Origin: Bacteroidota bacterium
GTDB lineage: Bacteria > Bacteroidota > Bacteroidia > Chitinophagales > Chitinophagaceae
Assembly (NCBI GenBank): GCA_023423835.1
Contig: JAFAEW010000012.1
Coordinates: forward strand, 1 to 45,827
DNA: 45,827 nt
Direction: 5' to 3'
A program made the translations under genes and the position numbers. Every line of letters begins with the position of its first letter. Within the stretch, counting starts at the first letter, position 1. The notes under the pieces are model-generated. The model was not told the origin of the DNA. It saw only the letters and a list, made by a program, of their open reading frames with translations, and did no database searches. Shown piece after piece: positions 25,473 to 33,833 of the stretch.

Positions 25473-26663
25473 TCAAAGCCGTACTTCCTCGTCAACCAGA
25501 AGCTGTTGTTCTTCATTTCGCAGGGACGTAACCACATTTTTCACCGTCTCAATCGTATAACCGATTTCTTCTTCTGTCGTGAATCTTCCAAGGCTAAACC
25601 TTAGCGCCGCTTTTGCCTGTTGTTCATTTCTTCCCATAGCAGTTAAAACGTGACTCGGTTCGGGTAAGACGGAAGTGCAGGCTGAACCGGATGAGACCGC
25701 AATCGTTTTACTTATTTCTGCCAGCAACCGTTGTCCGTTCAGATCGTTGAAACTCAGATTTGACACTTGCGGAAGGCGGTTTTGCTGATCTCCGTTTCTG
25801 ATACACCCACCTACAGGAAGCAGGCTGTTTTCAAGTTCATCCCTCATTTTTGATAACCGCGCTGATTCTTCCTTCAACTGTAGCCGGCACAGTTCCACTG
25901 CTTCACCCATCCCCACAATGCCGGGCACATTAAGTGTTCCACTTCTCAATCCGCGTTCCTGTCCGCCTCCTACAATTTCGGGCTTGATTCTCACCCTCGG
26001 ATTTTTTCTTCTCACATACAAGGCTCCTACTCCTTTTGGACCGTAAATTTTATGGGCGTTAAAAGCCATGAGGTCGATATTATCTTCCAACACGTTTACA
26101 TCCAGCTTCCCGACAGCCTGCGTAGCATCTGAAAAAAATAATATTCCGTGCTTTTTCGCAATTGACCCGATTTCTTTTACCGGATGAATGACGCCGGTTT
26201 CATTATTTGCATACATCAGGGAGATCAAAATCGTTTCAGGTGAAATCGCTTCTTCCAATTCTGCGGGATCGATTCTGCCATATTCATCTACCTTCAGATA
26301 GGTTACCACTACGCCCAGGCTTTCCAGGTGTTTGCAACATGCAAGAACGGCCTTGTGTTCGGTAGCACAGGTGATGATATGATTTCCTTTGACTGCATAC
26401 GCTTCATATACTCCTTTTAGGGCGAGGTTGACAGATTCTGTAGACCCTCCGGTAAAGATTATTTCCACCGGACCACAGCCGATCGTTCTGGCGATTTGCG
26501 TTCTCGCATATTCAACTGCCTCGTCGGATTCGCGGCCGAAAGAATGATTGGTGCTGCCGGCGTTTCCATAATAAGAGGTGAAATAAGGCAGCATCGCTTT
26601 CATTACGTTGGCATCAACAGCAGTGGTAGCGTTATTGTCGAGGTAAACGGGTAATTTCAGCAT
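25473..26663 (-). CDS. iscS: Cysteine desulfurase (IscS/NifS)
   Basis: A 396-residue PLP enzyme that takes sulfur from cysteine for Fe-S clusters and thio-modifications. Visible motifs: VYLDNNATTAVD, EIIFTGGSTESVNLAL, CATEHKAVL, SLMYANNETGVIHP, DATQAVGKLDV, PLP Lys in FNAHKIYGPKGVGALYVR, and the active-site Cys loop SSGSACTSVLPEPSHVL. It is the first gene of a short leftward pair with the A-type carrier and is divergent from the epimerase gene, with 60 bases between the starts. An IscU scaffold is not in the window. Confidence 0.96.
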   Translation of the reverse strand: MLKLPVYLDNNATTAVDANVMKAMLPYFTSYYGNAGSTNHSFGRESDEAVEYARTQIARTIGCGPVEIIFTGGSTESVNLALKGVYEAYAVKGNHIITCATEHKAVLACCKHLESLGVVVTYLKVDEYGRIDPAELEEAISPETILISLMYANNETGVIHPVKEIGSIAKKHGILFFSDATQAVGKLDVNVLEDNIDLMAFNAHKIYGPKGVGALYVRRKNPRVRIKPEIVGGGQERGLRSGTLNVPGIVGMGEAVELCRLQLKEESARLSKMRDELENSLLPVGGCIRNGDQQNRLPQVSNLSFNDLNGQRLLAEISKTIAVSSGSACTSVLPEPSHVLTAMGRNEQQAKAALRFSLGRFTTEEEIGYTIETVKNVVTSLRNEEQQLLVDEEVRL

Positions 26664-26723
26664 TATGAATATTATTTTTGAATTTGATTATGCTTAATTA
26701 ATTCAAATCGAAAATCATTCCAC

Positions 26724-27131
26724 ATGCTAAAAGTAGAACATATTGGCATTGCAGTAACGGATCTCTCGGTATCCATTCCATTATTCGAAAAACTTCTCAA
26801 TACCAACTGTTATAAAAAAGAAACCGTGGAAAGCCAGCAGGTGATTACGGCTTTTCTGAAGTCCGGCGACACAAAGATCGAGTTGTTACAAAGTTTGTCG
26901 GAATCAGGAGTCATAGGCAAATTCATTCAGAAAAAAGGAGAAGGTGTGCATCACCTGGCGTTTGAGGTTGCCGATATTCATGAAGAAGTGAAAAGACTGC
27001 AAAACGAGGGATTTGAAATGCTGAATACCGTTCCGCAAAAAGGAGCCGACAATAAGTGGGTTTGCTTCCTGCATCCCAAATCCACAAACGGTGTTTTAAT
27101 TGAGATCTGTTCAGAAATAAAACCGGAATAG
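26724..27131 (+). CDS. mce: Methylmalonyl-CoA epimerase
   Basis: A 135-residue vicinal-oxygen-chelate fold protein that interconverts the R and S forms of methylmalonyl-CoA. It has KVEHIGIAVTDLSVSI (metal His), KIELLQSLSESGVIGKFIQKKGEGVHHLAFEV and HPKSTNGVLIEIC, the usual metal ligands and length of the family. The pathway partner, a B12-binding mutase subunit, is encoded at 31329 and a cobalamin adenosyltransferase at 38114, so this region supports B12-dependent methylmalonyl-CoA metabolism. Divergent from iscS. TATTTTTG at 26673-26680 could be its -7 element. Confidence 0.94.
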   Translation: MLKVEHIGIAVTDLSVSIPLFEKLLNTNCYKKETVESQQVITAFLKSGDTKIELLQSLSESGVIGKFIQKKGEGVHHLAFEVADIHEEVKRLQNEGFEMLNTVPQKGADNKWVCFLHPKSTNGVLIEICSEIKPE

Positions 27132-27232
27132 TCCATTGCCCAGGGCTTTTTTGAAACGATTCGTTAAGTCTTTTTCCGCGTTAATCTCTTTGAACGAGCG
27201 GTGGTCTAACTTGTAAAACCGTAATTCAAAAT

Positions 27233-27883
27233 ATGAAAAAGCTATTATTTTTCATGCTTTCTATAGCAATGATAACGATCGCAGGTTGCAGTTCTTCAAA
27301 GATTACTGCAAGCAATTGGAACGAAGACCAGCAGATAGCACCCTTGCATTTCAATAAGATTCTCGTAGTGGCATTGTTTGATCAAAACAATTTTAAGATG
27401 AGACAGCAAATGGAGCAGGAAATGGTTGACAAATTAAAAGGTGAAGGTTATGATGCTGTTGCCTCTTATTCAGTTTTTCCGGATGCCGGGTTCGAAGGTA
27501 TTACGCGGCAAAAGGCCTTCCGGTTGATCACCGACAAAAGCATCGATGGCGTACTCACAATCGGTCTCGTTGATAAGACGAAGGAAAAGCGTTTTGTAAC
27601 TGATCCGGCCTATCGGCCGTATGGATATCTGCCCTACCAGATGCCTTATTATTCCGGAAGATATTTTTATAGGCCGTACTATGTTCCGGGTTACTATCGG
27701 GCCGGTCATTACCAAACCGAAACGAATTATTCATTTGAAACTAATTTGTATGATGTGGGCAAAGGCACGGAGATCTATTCTATTCAGACCGAAAGCTTCG
27801 ATCCTTCTACCATCAATCGCATGGCGTACGACTATTCAGTTTCGGTTATCCGTAATTTGAAGAAAAACAAGGTTTTGGGATAG
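27233..27883 (+). CDS. Predicted lipoprotein, DUF4136-like
   Basis: A 216-residue protein with a lipoprotein signal (lipobox IAGCSSS, Cys at about residue 19). A globular region with KILVVALFDQNNFKMRQQMEQEMVDKLKGEGYDAVASYSVFP resembles the DUF4136 fold. A Tyr/Pro-rich stretch (about 125-155) follows, then SFETNLYDVGKGTEIYSIQTESFDPST. It is probably anchored to a membrane and surface or periplasm facing. The function is unknown. The gene stands alone and ends 14 bases before a bidirectional terminator. Confidence 0.8.
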   Translation: MKKLLFFMLSIAMITIAGCSSSKITASNWNEDQQIAPLHFNKILVVALFDQNNFKMRQQMEQEMVDKLKGEGYDAVASYSVFPDAGFEGITRQKAFRLITDKSIDGVLTIGLVDKTKEKRFVTDPAYRPYGYLPYQMPYYSGRYFYRPYYVPGYYRAGHYQTETNYSFETNLYDVGKGTEIYSIQTESFDPSTINRMAYDYSVSVIRNLKKNKVLG

Positions 27884-27896
27884 AAATGCGAATGCG

Positions 27897-27935
27897 AAAA
27901 AATCGGGCTATACGAAAACTACAGCCCGATTTTTT
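27897..27935. terminator. Bidirectional terminator between the lipoprotein gene and rnc
   Basis: A perfect 13-base inverted repeat, AAAAAATCGGGCT at 27897-27909 and AGCCCGATTTTTT at 27923-27935, encloses a 13-base loop. T runs follow the stem on both strands. One arm lies inside the last five codons and stop region of rnc, so the hairpin is partly coding. Confidence 0.92.
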
Positions 27936-28626
27936 CCATTGCTTTTTGCGCTGCCGCCTGGCTGGCTTCCTTTTTATTGAACCCTTTTGCTTCTGCCAGG
28001 ACTTCGCCATCCAATACCGCGCCGATGGTAAATATTCTCCTTCCGCCTTCAAACCGTTCATTCAACAATTGAAATTCCAGGGAACGGCCGTTTTTATTTG
28101 CCCATCCGATAAGTTTATTTTTCAGGTTGATATCGATCAGTTCAAGCTCCTCTACATAAAGATGGGGCATGATGATGGTTTTCAATACCCACCGTCGTGT
28201 TTTTTTGTATCCTTTATCGAGATAGATTGCGCCGATCACCGCTTCCAGTGTATTGCCGAAGATTTGACTTGACTTCAGTGCATTGTCAAACTTGTTATAA
28301 AGGGTAATCTTTTTTAGTCCGATCTTAAGGGCCACGTCATTGAGTTTCTGACGGTTTACCATTTTGCTGCGCATTTCTGTTAGAAAGCCTTCACCCTTGT
28401 AGGGGTATCTTTTAAACAGATAATCGGCAATGATGGTACTTAGAACGGTATCTCCAAGATATTCGAGCCGCTCGTTATTTTGATCTGCACCTTCTTTTAC
28501 AGATCTGTGGCTTAGGGCAGTTTCATACAATAAGTCATTTCCCGGCTTTATACCGAGAGTAGCTACTATTTGTTTTGAGAAATTGCCCTTTTTTTGATCA
28601 TTAAAAAATTTTTTAAACAGGTTCAC
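27919..28626 (-). CDS. rnc: Ribonuclease III
   Basis: A double-strand RNA endonuclease of 235 residues that processes rRNA and other transcripts. The catalytic segment NERLEYLGDTVLSTIIADYLF is followed by FGNTLEAVIGAIYLDKGY, and a double-strand RNA-binding domain with GFNKKEASQAAAQKAMEKIGL closes the protein. I choose the GTG at 28626 (reading MNLFKKFFND), two bases after the fabF stop; a TTG at 28659 would overlap fabF by 31 bases. It is the last gene of the acpP-fabF-rnc operon and runs into a bidirectional terminator. Confidence 0.94.
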   Translation of the reverse strand: MNLFKKFFNDQKKGNFSKQIVATLGIKPGNDLLYETALSHRSVKEGADQNNERLEYLGDTVLSTIIADYLFKRYPYKGEGFLTEMRSKMVNRQKLNDVALKIGLKKITLYNKFDNALKSSQIFGNTLEAVIGAIYLDKGYKKTRRWVLKTIIMPHLYVEELELIDINLKNKLIGWANKNGRSLEFQLLNERFEGGRRIFTIGAVLDGEVLAEAKGFNKKEASQAAAQKAMEKIGL

Positions 28627-28628
28627 TT

Positions 28629-29882
28629 TTATGGAATATACTTTTTGACGATCACGCAAGCATTGTGTCCACCAAATCCAAAAGTATTGCTGATTGCTGC
28701 TCTTACTTCCCTTTTCTGAGCCCTGTTGAAAGTTAAATTAAGATTGTTATCAATGGTAGGGTCATCAGTAAAATGGTTAATCGTAGGAGGAACAATATCG
28801 TGCATCACACTCTTGATAGATGCAATCGCTTCAATAGCCCCTGCTGCTCCCAAACAATGTCCTGTCATGGACTTCGTGGAACTGATATTGAGTTTATACG
28901 AATGGTCTCCGAATACCCCGAGAATGGCTTTGATTTCGGCTCCATCTCCAAGCGGGGTGGATGTACCATGCGTATTGATATAATCAATATCTTCCGGTTG
29001 CAAACCGGCATCCTTCAATGCTGCTTTCATTACGCTTAACGCGCCCAATCCCTCCGGATGCGGGGCCGTGATGTGATACGCATCTGCCGTGGCCGCTGTT
29101 CCCGCAACCTCCGCGTAAATCTTTGCGCCCCTTTCGAGCGCATGCGATAAGGTTTCGAGTACCAAAATTCCACAACCTTCGCCCATCACAAATCCATCTC
29201 TGTCTTTATCGTAAGGACGGCTTGCCGTGGCAGGATCATCATTTCGTTCACTTAATGCCTTCATCGAAACAAATCCGCCCATTCCGGCTTCACAAATTGC
29301 TGCTTCACTTCCGCCCGCCAGGATTACATCGGCTATATTAAGGCGTAACAAATTATATGCTTCCATAATGGCATTGCTGCCGGTTGCACATGCACTTATC
29401 ACTGCAAAGTTAGGGCCACGAAGATTGTGGCGCATTGAGATCTGTCCTGCGGCAATATCGCAGATCATTTTTGGAATGAAAAACGGACTATAGCGCGGAG
29501 TGCCATCGCCTTTTGCGAAAGCCGCTACCTCATTTTGAAAGGTAAGTACACCACCGATGCCGCTTCCCACCACTACTCCGATTCTTTCAGGATCAATATT
29601 GTCCTTATTCAGTCCCGCATCGGCCATTGCCTGATCCGAAGCTACGATTGAAAACTGGGAAAAACGGTCCAGTTTCTTCACTTCCTTTTTATCAATATAA
29701 TCGGCAGGATCAAAATTCTTTACTTCACAGGCAATACGCGTTTTAAATTTCGACGCATCGTAAAGCGTTATTGGTCCGGCTCCGGAAACGCCATTGACAA
29801 GGTTGTTCCAAAACTCGTCAACCGAATTTCCGAGGGCAGACAATACACCCATTCCTGTTACAACTACTCTATTTAACTCCAT
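28629..29882 (-). CDS. fabF: 3-oxoacyl-[acyl-carrier-protein] synthase II
   Basis: This 417-residue condensing enzyme elongates fatty acids. It has VVVTGMGVLSALGNSVDEFW at the N terminus and the Cys-His-His triad in SACATGSNAI, INTHGTSTPLGD and SMTGHCLGAAGAIEA. I start at 29882 (MELNRVVVTG), the usual family start. The longer frame from 29936 adds 18 residues of no known domain. acpP is upstream by about 90 bases, and rnc begins two bases after the stop. The linkage acpP-fabF-rnc is common in Bacteroidota. Confidence 0.96.
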   Translation of the reverse strand: MELNRVVVTGMGVLSALGNSVDEFWNNLVNGVSGAGPITLYDASKFKTRIACEVKNFDPADYIDKKEVKKLDRFSQFSIVASDQAMADAGLNKDNIDPERIGVVVGSGIGGVLTFQNEVAAFAKGDGTPRYSPFFIPKMICDIAAGQISMRHNLRGPNFAVISACATGSNAIMEAYNLLRLNIADVILAGGSEAAICEAGMGGFVSMKALSERNDDPATASRPYDKDRDGFVMGEGCGILVLETLSHALERGAKIYAEVAGTAATADAYHITAPHPEGLGALSVMKAALKDAGLQPEDIDYINTHGTSTPLGDGAEIKAILGVFGDHSYKLNISSTKSMTGHCLGAAGAIEAIASIKSVMHDIVPPTINHFTDDPTIDNNLNLTFNRAQKREVRAAISNTFGFGGHNACVIVKKYIP

Positions 29883-29973
29883 AAAAGGGACCTTATTAAA
29901 CGTGATAAAATCCGCCAAAAGAAGAAAATCCTTCAATTAGCGGATTGCATTATTGTCTATCGAAACGGTTTTT

Positions 29974-30210
29974 TTATTTGGCGTGTTCTTCTAAATAGGT
30001 AACTGCCTGTCCCACAGTGGTAATTGTTTCTGCCTGTTCATCAGGAATTGAAATATTGAACTCTTTTTCAAATTCCATGATAAGCTCCACAGTATCAAGG
30101 GAATCTGCTCCTAAATCATTGGTAAATGAAGCTTCATTTGTTACTTCCGCTTCGTCAACTCCTAATTTGTCAACAATGATTTTCTTTACTCTAGTTGCGA
30201 TGTCTGACAT
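29974..30210 (-). CDS. acpP: Acyl carrier protein
   Basis: This 78-residue acidic protein carries the 4'-phosphopantetheine site Ser in LGADSLDTVELIMEFEKEF. Helix I (ATRVKKIIVDKLGVDE) and the C-terminal helix (TTVGQAVTYLEEHAK) are normal. It shuttles acyl chains for FabF, encoded just downstream. A promoter-like TTG-N18-TATTTTTG lies 25 bases upstream of the start. It heads the acpP-fabF-rnc operon. Confidence 0.97.
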   Translation of the reverse strand: MSDIATRVKKIIVDKLGVDEAEVTNEASFTNDLGADSLDTVELIMEFEKEFNISIPDEQAETITTVGQAVTYLEEHAK

Positions 30211-30234
30211 TGTTTTAAAGTTTTGTTATGGTTG

Positions 30235-30263
30235 CAAAAATATAGTTTTTCACATATCGACAA
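30235..30263 (-). promoter_or_regulatory. Candidate promoter of acpP-fabF-rnc
   Basis: On the minus strand: TTG at 30263-30261, an 18-base spacer, and TATTTTTG at 30242-30235, close to the Bacteroidota -33/-7 pattern. The expected transcript start is about 20 bases before acpP. Confidence 0.5.
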
Positions 30264-30404
30264 TAAGTTCAGCCGATTTTGTTTTGCAATTATAATTTTT
30301 GAACCGAAATTTAGAACTGCTGTTTTCAACATTTTTTATAACTATTTCTGCGCCAGAGATGGAGGATCTGAAAAAATTAGGTAATTTAACTCCATAATTT
30401 TTGT

Positions 30405-30833
30405 ATGGCTATCAGAGTGATCGATTTTAATTCCAACCACTACCGGGAGATGCTGATCCTGCGGGAAAATATTTTACGAAAACCACTCGGTCTGTCTTTT
30501 GACGCTGATGATCTGAAAGATGAGCACAAGCACATCCACATCGGCTTTTATGATGAAGATAAACTTGAAGGATGTTGCATGCTCGTTCCCATCGATTCTT
30601 CCACCGTTCAACTCCGACAGATGGCAGTCACGTCGGGACTGCAGGGAAAAGGCATTGGCCGCTCAATCATGCAGTTTGCTGAAAATATTGCGAGGGATAT
30701 GGGCTTTAAAAAAATGATTATGCATGCCCGAAAAACAGCATTGGGCTTTTATAAGAAGCTGGAATACCGGCAGGTAGGAGAAGAATTTTCAGAGGTAAAT
30801 ATTCCGCATCTTTTCCTCGAAAAACAATTGTAG
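30405..30833 (+). CDS. GNAT family N-acetyltransferase
   Basis: A 142-residue acetyltransferase with the acetyl-CoA motif in LRQMAVTSGLQGKGIGRSIMQFAENIARDMGF and the C-terminal strand/helix LGFYKKLEYRQVGEEF. GNAT enzymes acetylate amines of small molecules or proteins with acetyl-CoA. The substrate is unknown. It is divergent from acpP, starts 194 bases away, and converges with the YcxB-like gene, whose stop codon begins two bases after its own. Confidence 0.92.
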   Translation: MAIRVIDFNSNHYREMLILRENILRKPLGLSFDADDLKDEHKHIHIGFYDEDKLEGCCMLVPIDSSTVQLRQMAVTSGLQGKGIGRSIMQFAENIARDMGFKKMIMHARKTALGFYKKLEYRQVGEEFSEVNIPHLFLEKQL

Positions 30834-30835
30834 AT

Positions 30836-31318
30836 CTACAGCTTTCCTTCACCGATTTTTTCCTTAAACAGCAACCGAAGATTGTAGCGCATATCGTCGC
30901 TCATATTGTCTTTGGGCAGCAGGAAAAATGATTTTGTAGAGAAATAAAGGTGAAAGAAATTGGGACTTTCAATAAACTTTGAAAATTGTGACCAGTTCCA
31001 CTGCACAAATCCTTTATCATTATGAAGCGTAACGAGATTGCTGCCGAAATCAATTATGAAATTGTCCTTAAAGGTTGCCGACTTCCGGTAAACCGTAAAC
31101 GGAAGGATAAACCAGAAGGAAATAATGAACATCAGCCAGATAAATGAACCGAGCAAAAACGGTTCGGGTCTTATCTTTCCGGTAAGATATAGAACCGCAG
31201 AAATAATGTCGAAAACGATCACCACGATGAGCAAAATTCTTATTTCTTTTTGCCAGATGAAATGATAGCGTAGAGCCTGTAAAACCTTGTTCTTTTCGTA
31301 TTTAAAACTATACTGCAA
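30836..31318 (-). CDS. YcxB-like membrane protein (TTG start)
   Basis: A 160-residue protein with two membrane helices (about residues 27-48 and 55-77) and a C-terminal cytoplasmic domain. The segment GFVQWNWSQFSKFIESPNFFHLYFSTKSFFLLPKDNM is the YcxB-like (PF14317) pattern. The only start that includes the first segment is a TTG at 31318, because no ATG lies in frame before residue 88. It begins ten bases after the B12-binding gene stop and is likely translated from the same transcript. The function of the family is unknown. Confidence 0.75.
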   Translation of the reverse strand: MQYSFKYEKNKVLQALRYHFIWQKEIRILLIVVIVFDIISAVLYLTGKIRPEPFLLGSFIWLMFIISFWFILPFTVYRKSATFKDNFIIDFGSNLVTLHNDKGFVQWNWSQFSKFIESPNFFHLYFSTKSFFLLPKDNMSDDMRYNLRLLFKEKIGEGKL

Positions 31319-31328
31319 TTGTCTTGAT

Positions 31329-31745
31329 TTAAAAGTTTCTGTTTGCCATTACCCATTGCTTAATATACGTTGCGATGTCCTGTGTATTTGTACCAGGAGC
31401 AAATAATTTTCCCACGCCCATCTCCTGCAACTGCTTCATGTCATCTGCGGGAATGATGCCGCCACCGGTCAATAACACATCTTCCATCTTCTTTTCCTTC
31501 ATCAGATTCATCACCTTAGGGAAGACTGTCATATGGGCGCCGCTCAAAATGCTGATACCAATAGCATCCACATCCTCCTGTAAAGCTGCATTGACTACCA
31601 TTTCAGGTGTTTGACGCAATCCTGTGTAAATAACTTCCAGTCCCGCGTCCCGCAGTGCAGTGGCAATTACTTTTGCCCCGCGGTCATGTCCGTCGAGACC
31701 GATTTTTGCTACAAGAACCCTCACGGGCCGGCTTAATTCTTCCAT
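31329..31745 (-). CDS. Methylmalonyl-CoA mutase-type B12-binding subunit
   Basis: This 138-residue protein is only the cobalamin-binding domain. It carries VLVAKIGLDGHDRGAKVIA (the DxHxxG motif with the cobalt-coordinating His), IGISILSGAHMTVFP and DVLLTGGGIIPADD. Free-standing domains of this size pair with a separate large TIM-barrel subunit in some mutases. No large-subunit gene lies in the window. The epimerase at 26724 and the adenosyltransferase at 38114 suggest the same pathway. The YcxB-like gene follows ten bases downstream. Confidence 0.92.
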   Translation of the reverse strand: MEELSRPVRVLVAKIGLDGHDRGAKVIATALRDAGLEVIYTGLRQTPEMVVNAALQEDVDAIGISILSGAHMTVFPKVMNLMKEKKMEDVLLTGGGIIPADDMKQLQEMGVGKLFAPGTNTQDIATYIKQWVMANRNF

Positions 31746-31836
31746 CCTTTAAGTTTATACCTGCCAAAAGTAATCAGATTTTAAGAGGAAAAGACGATAA
31801 AGACGCTATTTGTTACAGCATTTAGTTTCCCCAATT

Positions 31837-32871
31837 TCATCTGGCCGGAACCGCTGCCTCTTTTCCCGCAAGGATTTCTAGACGCGGAATTATATTTAAC
31901 TTATAGCGTATTATAATCTCATCATCATACACGAGGTGCAGCCATTCTGAATCCGCCGACATCACCTTATACTCATACCGGACGAGGTTACCGGTTACTT
32001 CATTTTTCGGTTTTTCCATTCCGCAACACTGCAACAACATAACGGAAGCAGAATCGAGATAGGTAAAATCGGATGCCCAGAGGGTTTTGTACGGGTACTT
32101 TGTTTCAAGTTCAAACACGATCGTATCGCCTACGCTTGCATTAATGATTCCGGAAACGGGAGAAAATGAGGTAATAAAGTATTTTTGAAAGATCGGAAAC
32201 AGAAACGGTCCTTTTTTAAATTCGTTTGCAACAGGAATGGAGGGCATCAGCATCCATCGCTGGTCTTCCGGATAGTGATCATTGAAAAACTTTTCGGGAG
32301 GCGTAAGAAAATAGTAAGAATTAAAATTTCTTTGAAACCTGTTGTTGTAATTTATATATCCTGCAGCCCAGGTGGCATCAAGTAATTTCCAGGAGGAATC
32401 AACGAAAACCGCATTCCAGCGATGATTAGTGGTAAAATTTCGCTCGTTTCCGTTAGCCCGACCAAAACCCGAAACCACTTCAGCTTTGATTCCGGCTGTG
32501 AGACAAAGCGTTTTAAACAGGCGGGCGTACCCGTCACAAACCGCTACCCGTTTTTTCAATACGATGGCAGAAACCCGCTTGTCGAGTGAAGGAATGGCAT
32601 TGGTGGTGTCGTCTTCCCAATATTCACGGTCCCAATCAGATGCGAAGGCCGGAAAATAGGTACCAAACCGGCTTCCCACATTGTAGTCGATATTTGAGGT
32701 AATCCATTTGAATATGGAATATACCTTTTGCAGGTCAGTTGAATCATTGGCTGTTGCCGTTCTCACAATTTCAGCAGCCATTGAATCCGGGTTATTCCCA
32801 TATCCTGTCCGGTGCTGAGAAAAGCAAGGAGCAGCAGTAAGAAAAAAGATAAAAAACAACAGGCCCTTCAT
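31837..32871 (-). CDS. Exported transglutaminase-like protein
   Basis: A 344-residue protein with a signal peptide (MKGLLFFIFFLTAAPCFSQ) and a transglutaminase/papain-like core. The catalytic triad is visible: Cys in VAVCDGYARLFKTLC, His in TNHRWNAVF and Asp in WKLLDATWAAG. A C-terminal beta-rich region of about 130 residues follows. It is presumably a periplasmic or surface peptidase or crosslinking enzyme; the substrate is unknown. I choose the ATG at 32871, preceded by GGAGGTGA, an unusually strong Shine-Dalgarno for this phylum. The longer frame from 32937 has no such site and would bury the signal peptide. Confidence 0.85.
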   Translation of the reverse strand: MKGLLFFIFFLTAAPCFSQHRTGYGNNPDSMAAEIVRTATANDSTDLQKVYSIFKWITSNIDYNVGSRFGTYFPAFASDWDREYWEDDTTNAIPSLDKRVSAIVLKKRVAVCDGYARLFKTLCLTAGIKAEVVSGFGRANGNERNFTTNHRWNAVFVDSSWKLLDATWAAGYINYNNRFQRNFNSYYFLTPPEKFFNDHYPEDQRWMLMPSIPVANEFKKGPFLFPIFQKYFITSFSPVSGIINASVGDTIVFELETKYPYKTLWASDFTYLDSASVMLLQCCGMEKPKNEVTGNLVRYEYKVMSADSEWLHLVYDDEIIIRYKLNIIPRLEILAGKEAAVPAR

Positions 32872-32957
32872 TTCACCTCCATCTGGATTTATTGCTAAAA
32901 ATCTTTCAACAGGCTTAAAATTAGGGATAAACGGCAATGCACCGCTGCTGACGCAGG

Positions 32958-33623
32958 TCAGGAAGCAATTTTTATCAAACTTTTATTGACAATTGCAAAA
33001 ATATAATCGTCAGCGGAGGGCTTTATGCTCATATGTCCCGAAAAATGACTGAAAGCGGGCAAAACGCCAAACTGCTTTCTGAAATAATAACAAGGAAAAC
33101 TCAACGACTGCCTGCCACCGCCCCTTAGCATTACTGCCGGGTGCATATGGCCGGAAAACGTAAATTCTCCCGGGTCCTGAAGTTTATTAACCTCCGTAAT
33201 GTCGTGGACAAATGAAAACTGGCGGTCGTAGGTTTTGGTTTCATAGGTGGCTATATTTGCGTCGCGATACCATTCTTCCCCCACAACGTCGTGGTTTCCT
33301 TTGATCAGTTCAATTGATAAACCGGAACAGTCTTTCCGCCATTTTTTAAACAGTTCAAATTCTTTGTTGTGCCGGCTGTGAAACATATCGCCTACAACGA
33401 TGAGTTGCTCAGCCCTGAAATAAACGAGCATGTTGAATAACCTGTGCAGGTCTTCCTTATAGATAGCAGACGGAACGCCGATACCCGATTTTCTGAAATG
33501 ACCGGTTTTACCGAGATGGATATCGGCCACAATCAGCGATTTCCTGTCCTTCCAGAATATTGCCTTTTCATGGGTGAGGTAGAATGTAGCATTCAGGATA
33601 CTATGTGGAACGATCGCAAACAT
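32958..33623 (-). CDS. pdeM: PdeM-like metallophosphoesterase (ligase-associated DNA repair family)
   Basis: A 221-residue calcineurin-like phosphoesterase with the metal motifs IVADIHLGKTGHFRK, VVGDMFHSRHNKEF, IKGNHD, VHD and FSGHMHPAVMLRGGGRQSLSFPCYYF. The layout and the 'GGGRQSLSFPC' segment match the ligase-associated DNA damage response endonuclease PdeM. Its usual partners (LigB-type ATP ligase, Lhr-like helicase) are not in the window, so the operon-based part of the assignment is missing. I start it at the ATG at 33623 (MFAIVPHSI); a TTG at 33632 would add three residues. Upstream are hairpin-forming sequences shared with the divergent lipoprotein gene. Confidence 0.83.
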   Translation of the reverse strand: MFAIVPHSILNATFYLTHEKAIFWKDRKSLIVADIHLGKTGHFRKSGIGVPSAIYKEDLHRLFNMLVYFRAEQLIVVGDMFHSRHNKEFELFKKWRKDCSGLSIELIKGNHDVVGEEWYRDANIATYETKTYDRQFSFVHDITEVNKLQDPGEFTFSGHMHPAVMLRGGGRQSLSFPCYYFRKQFGVLPAFSHFSGHMSIKPSADDYIFAIVNKSLIKIAS

Positions 33624-33664
33624 TACGCCCAAAGGTAATCTTCCGGATCATACTTTTAGGCACA

Positions 33665-33740
33665 ATGGGAAATATTTCCTCAAGTGCTTGTCAAAATGGG
33701 AGATATCACCTCCCAGTTTGGGAAAAATCACCTTTTTCCG
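33665..33740. repeat. Three consecutive short hairpins (degenerate TGGGA repeats)
   Basis: Three inverted repeats follow one another: GGAAATATTTCC at 33668-33679; TGGGAG...CTCCCA at 33697-33715; and GGAAAAA...TTTTTCC around 33721-33739. Each unit starts TGGGA (33666, 33697, 33719), and the last two share ATCACCT in the loop or arm. They lie between the divergent pdeM and lipoprotein genes. The function is unknown; operator, attenuator or decayed repeat are all possible. Confidence 0.6.
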
Positions 33741-33833
33741 GTTTGATTTTCAGCCCATTTTCGTTTGGATTATTTATTGCCGTGCTGATAAAAACACCAA
33801 AATCAAAAGAAGTAACACCACAATTTAAAATAT

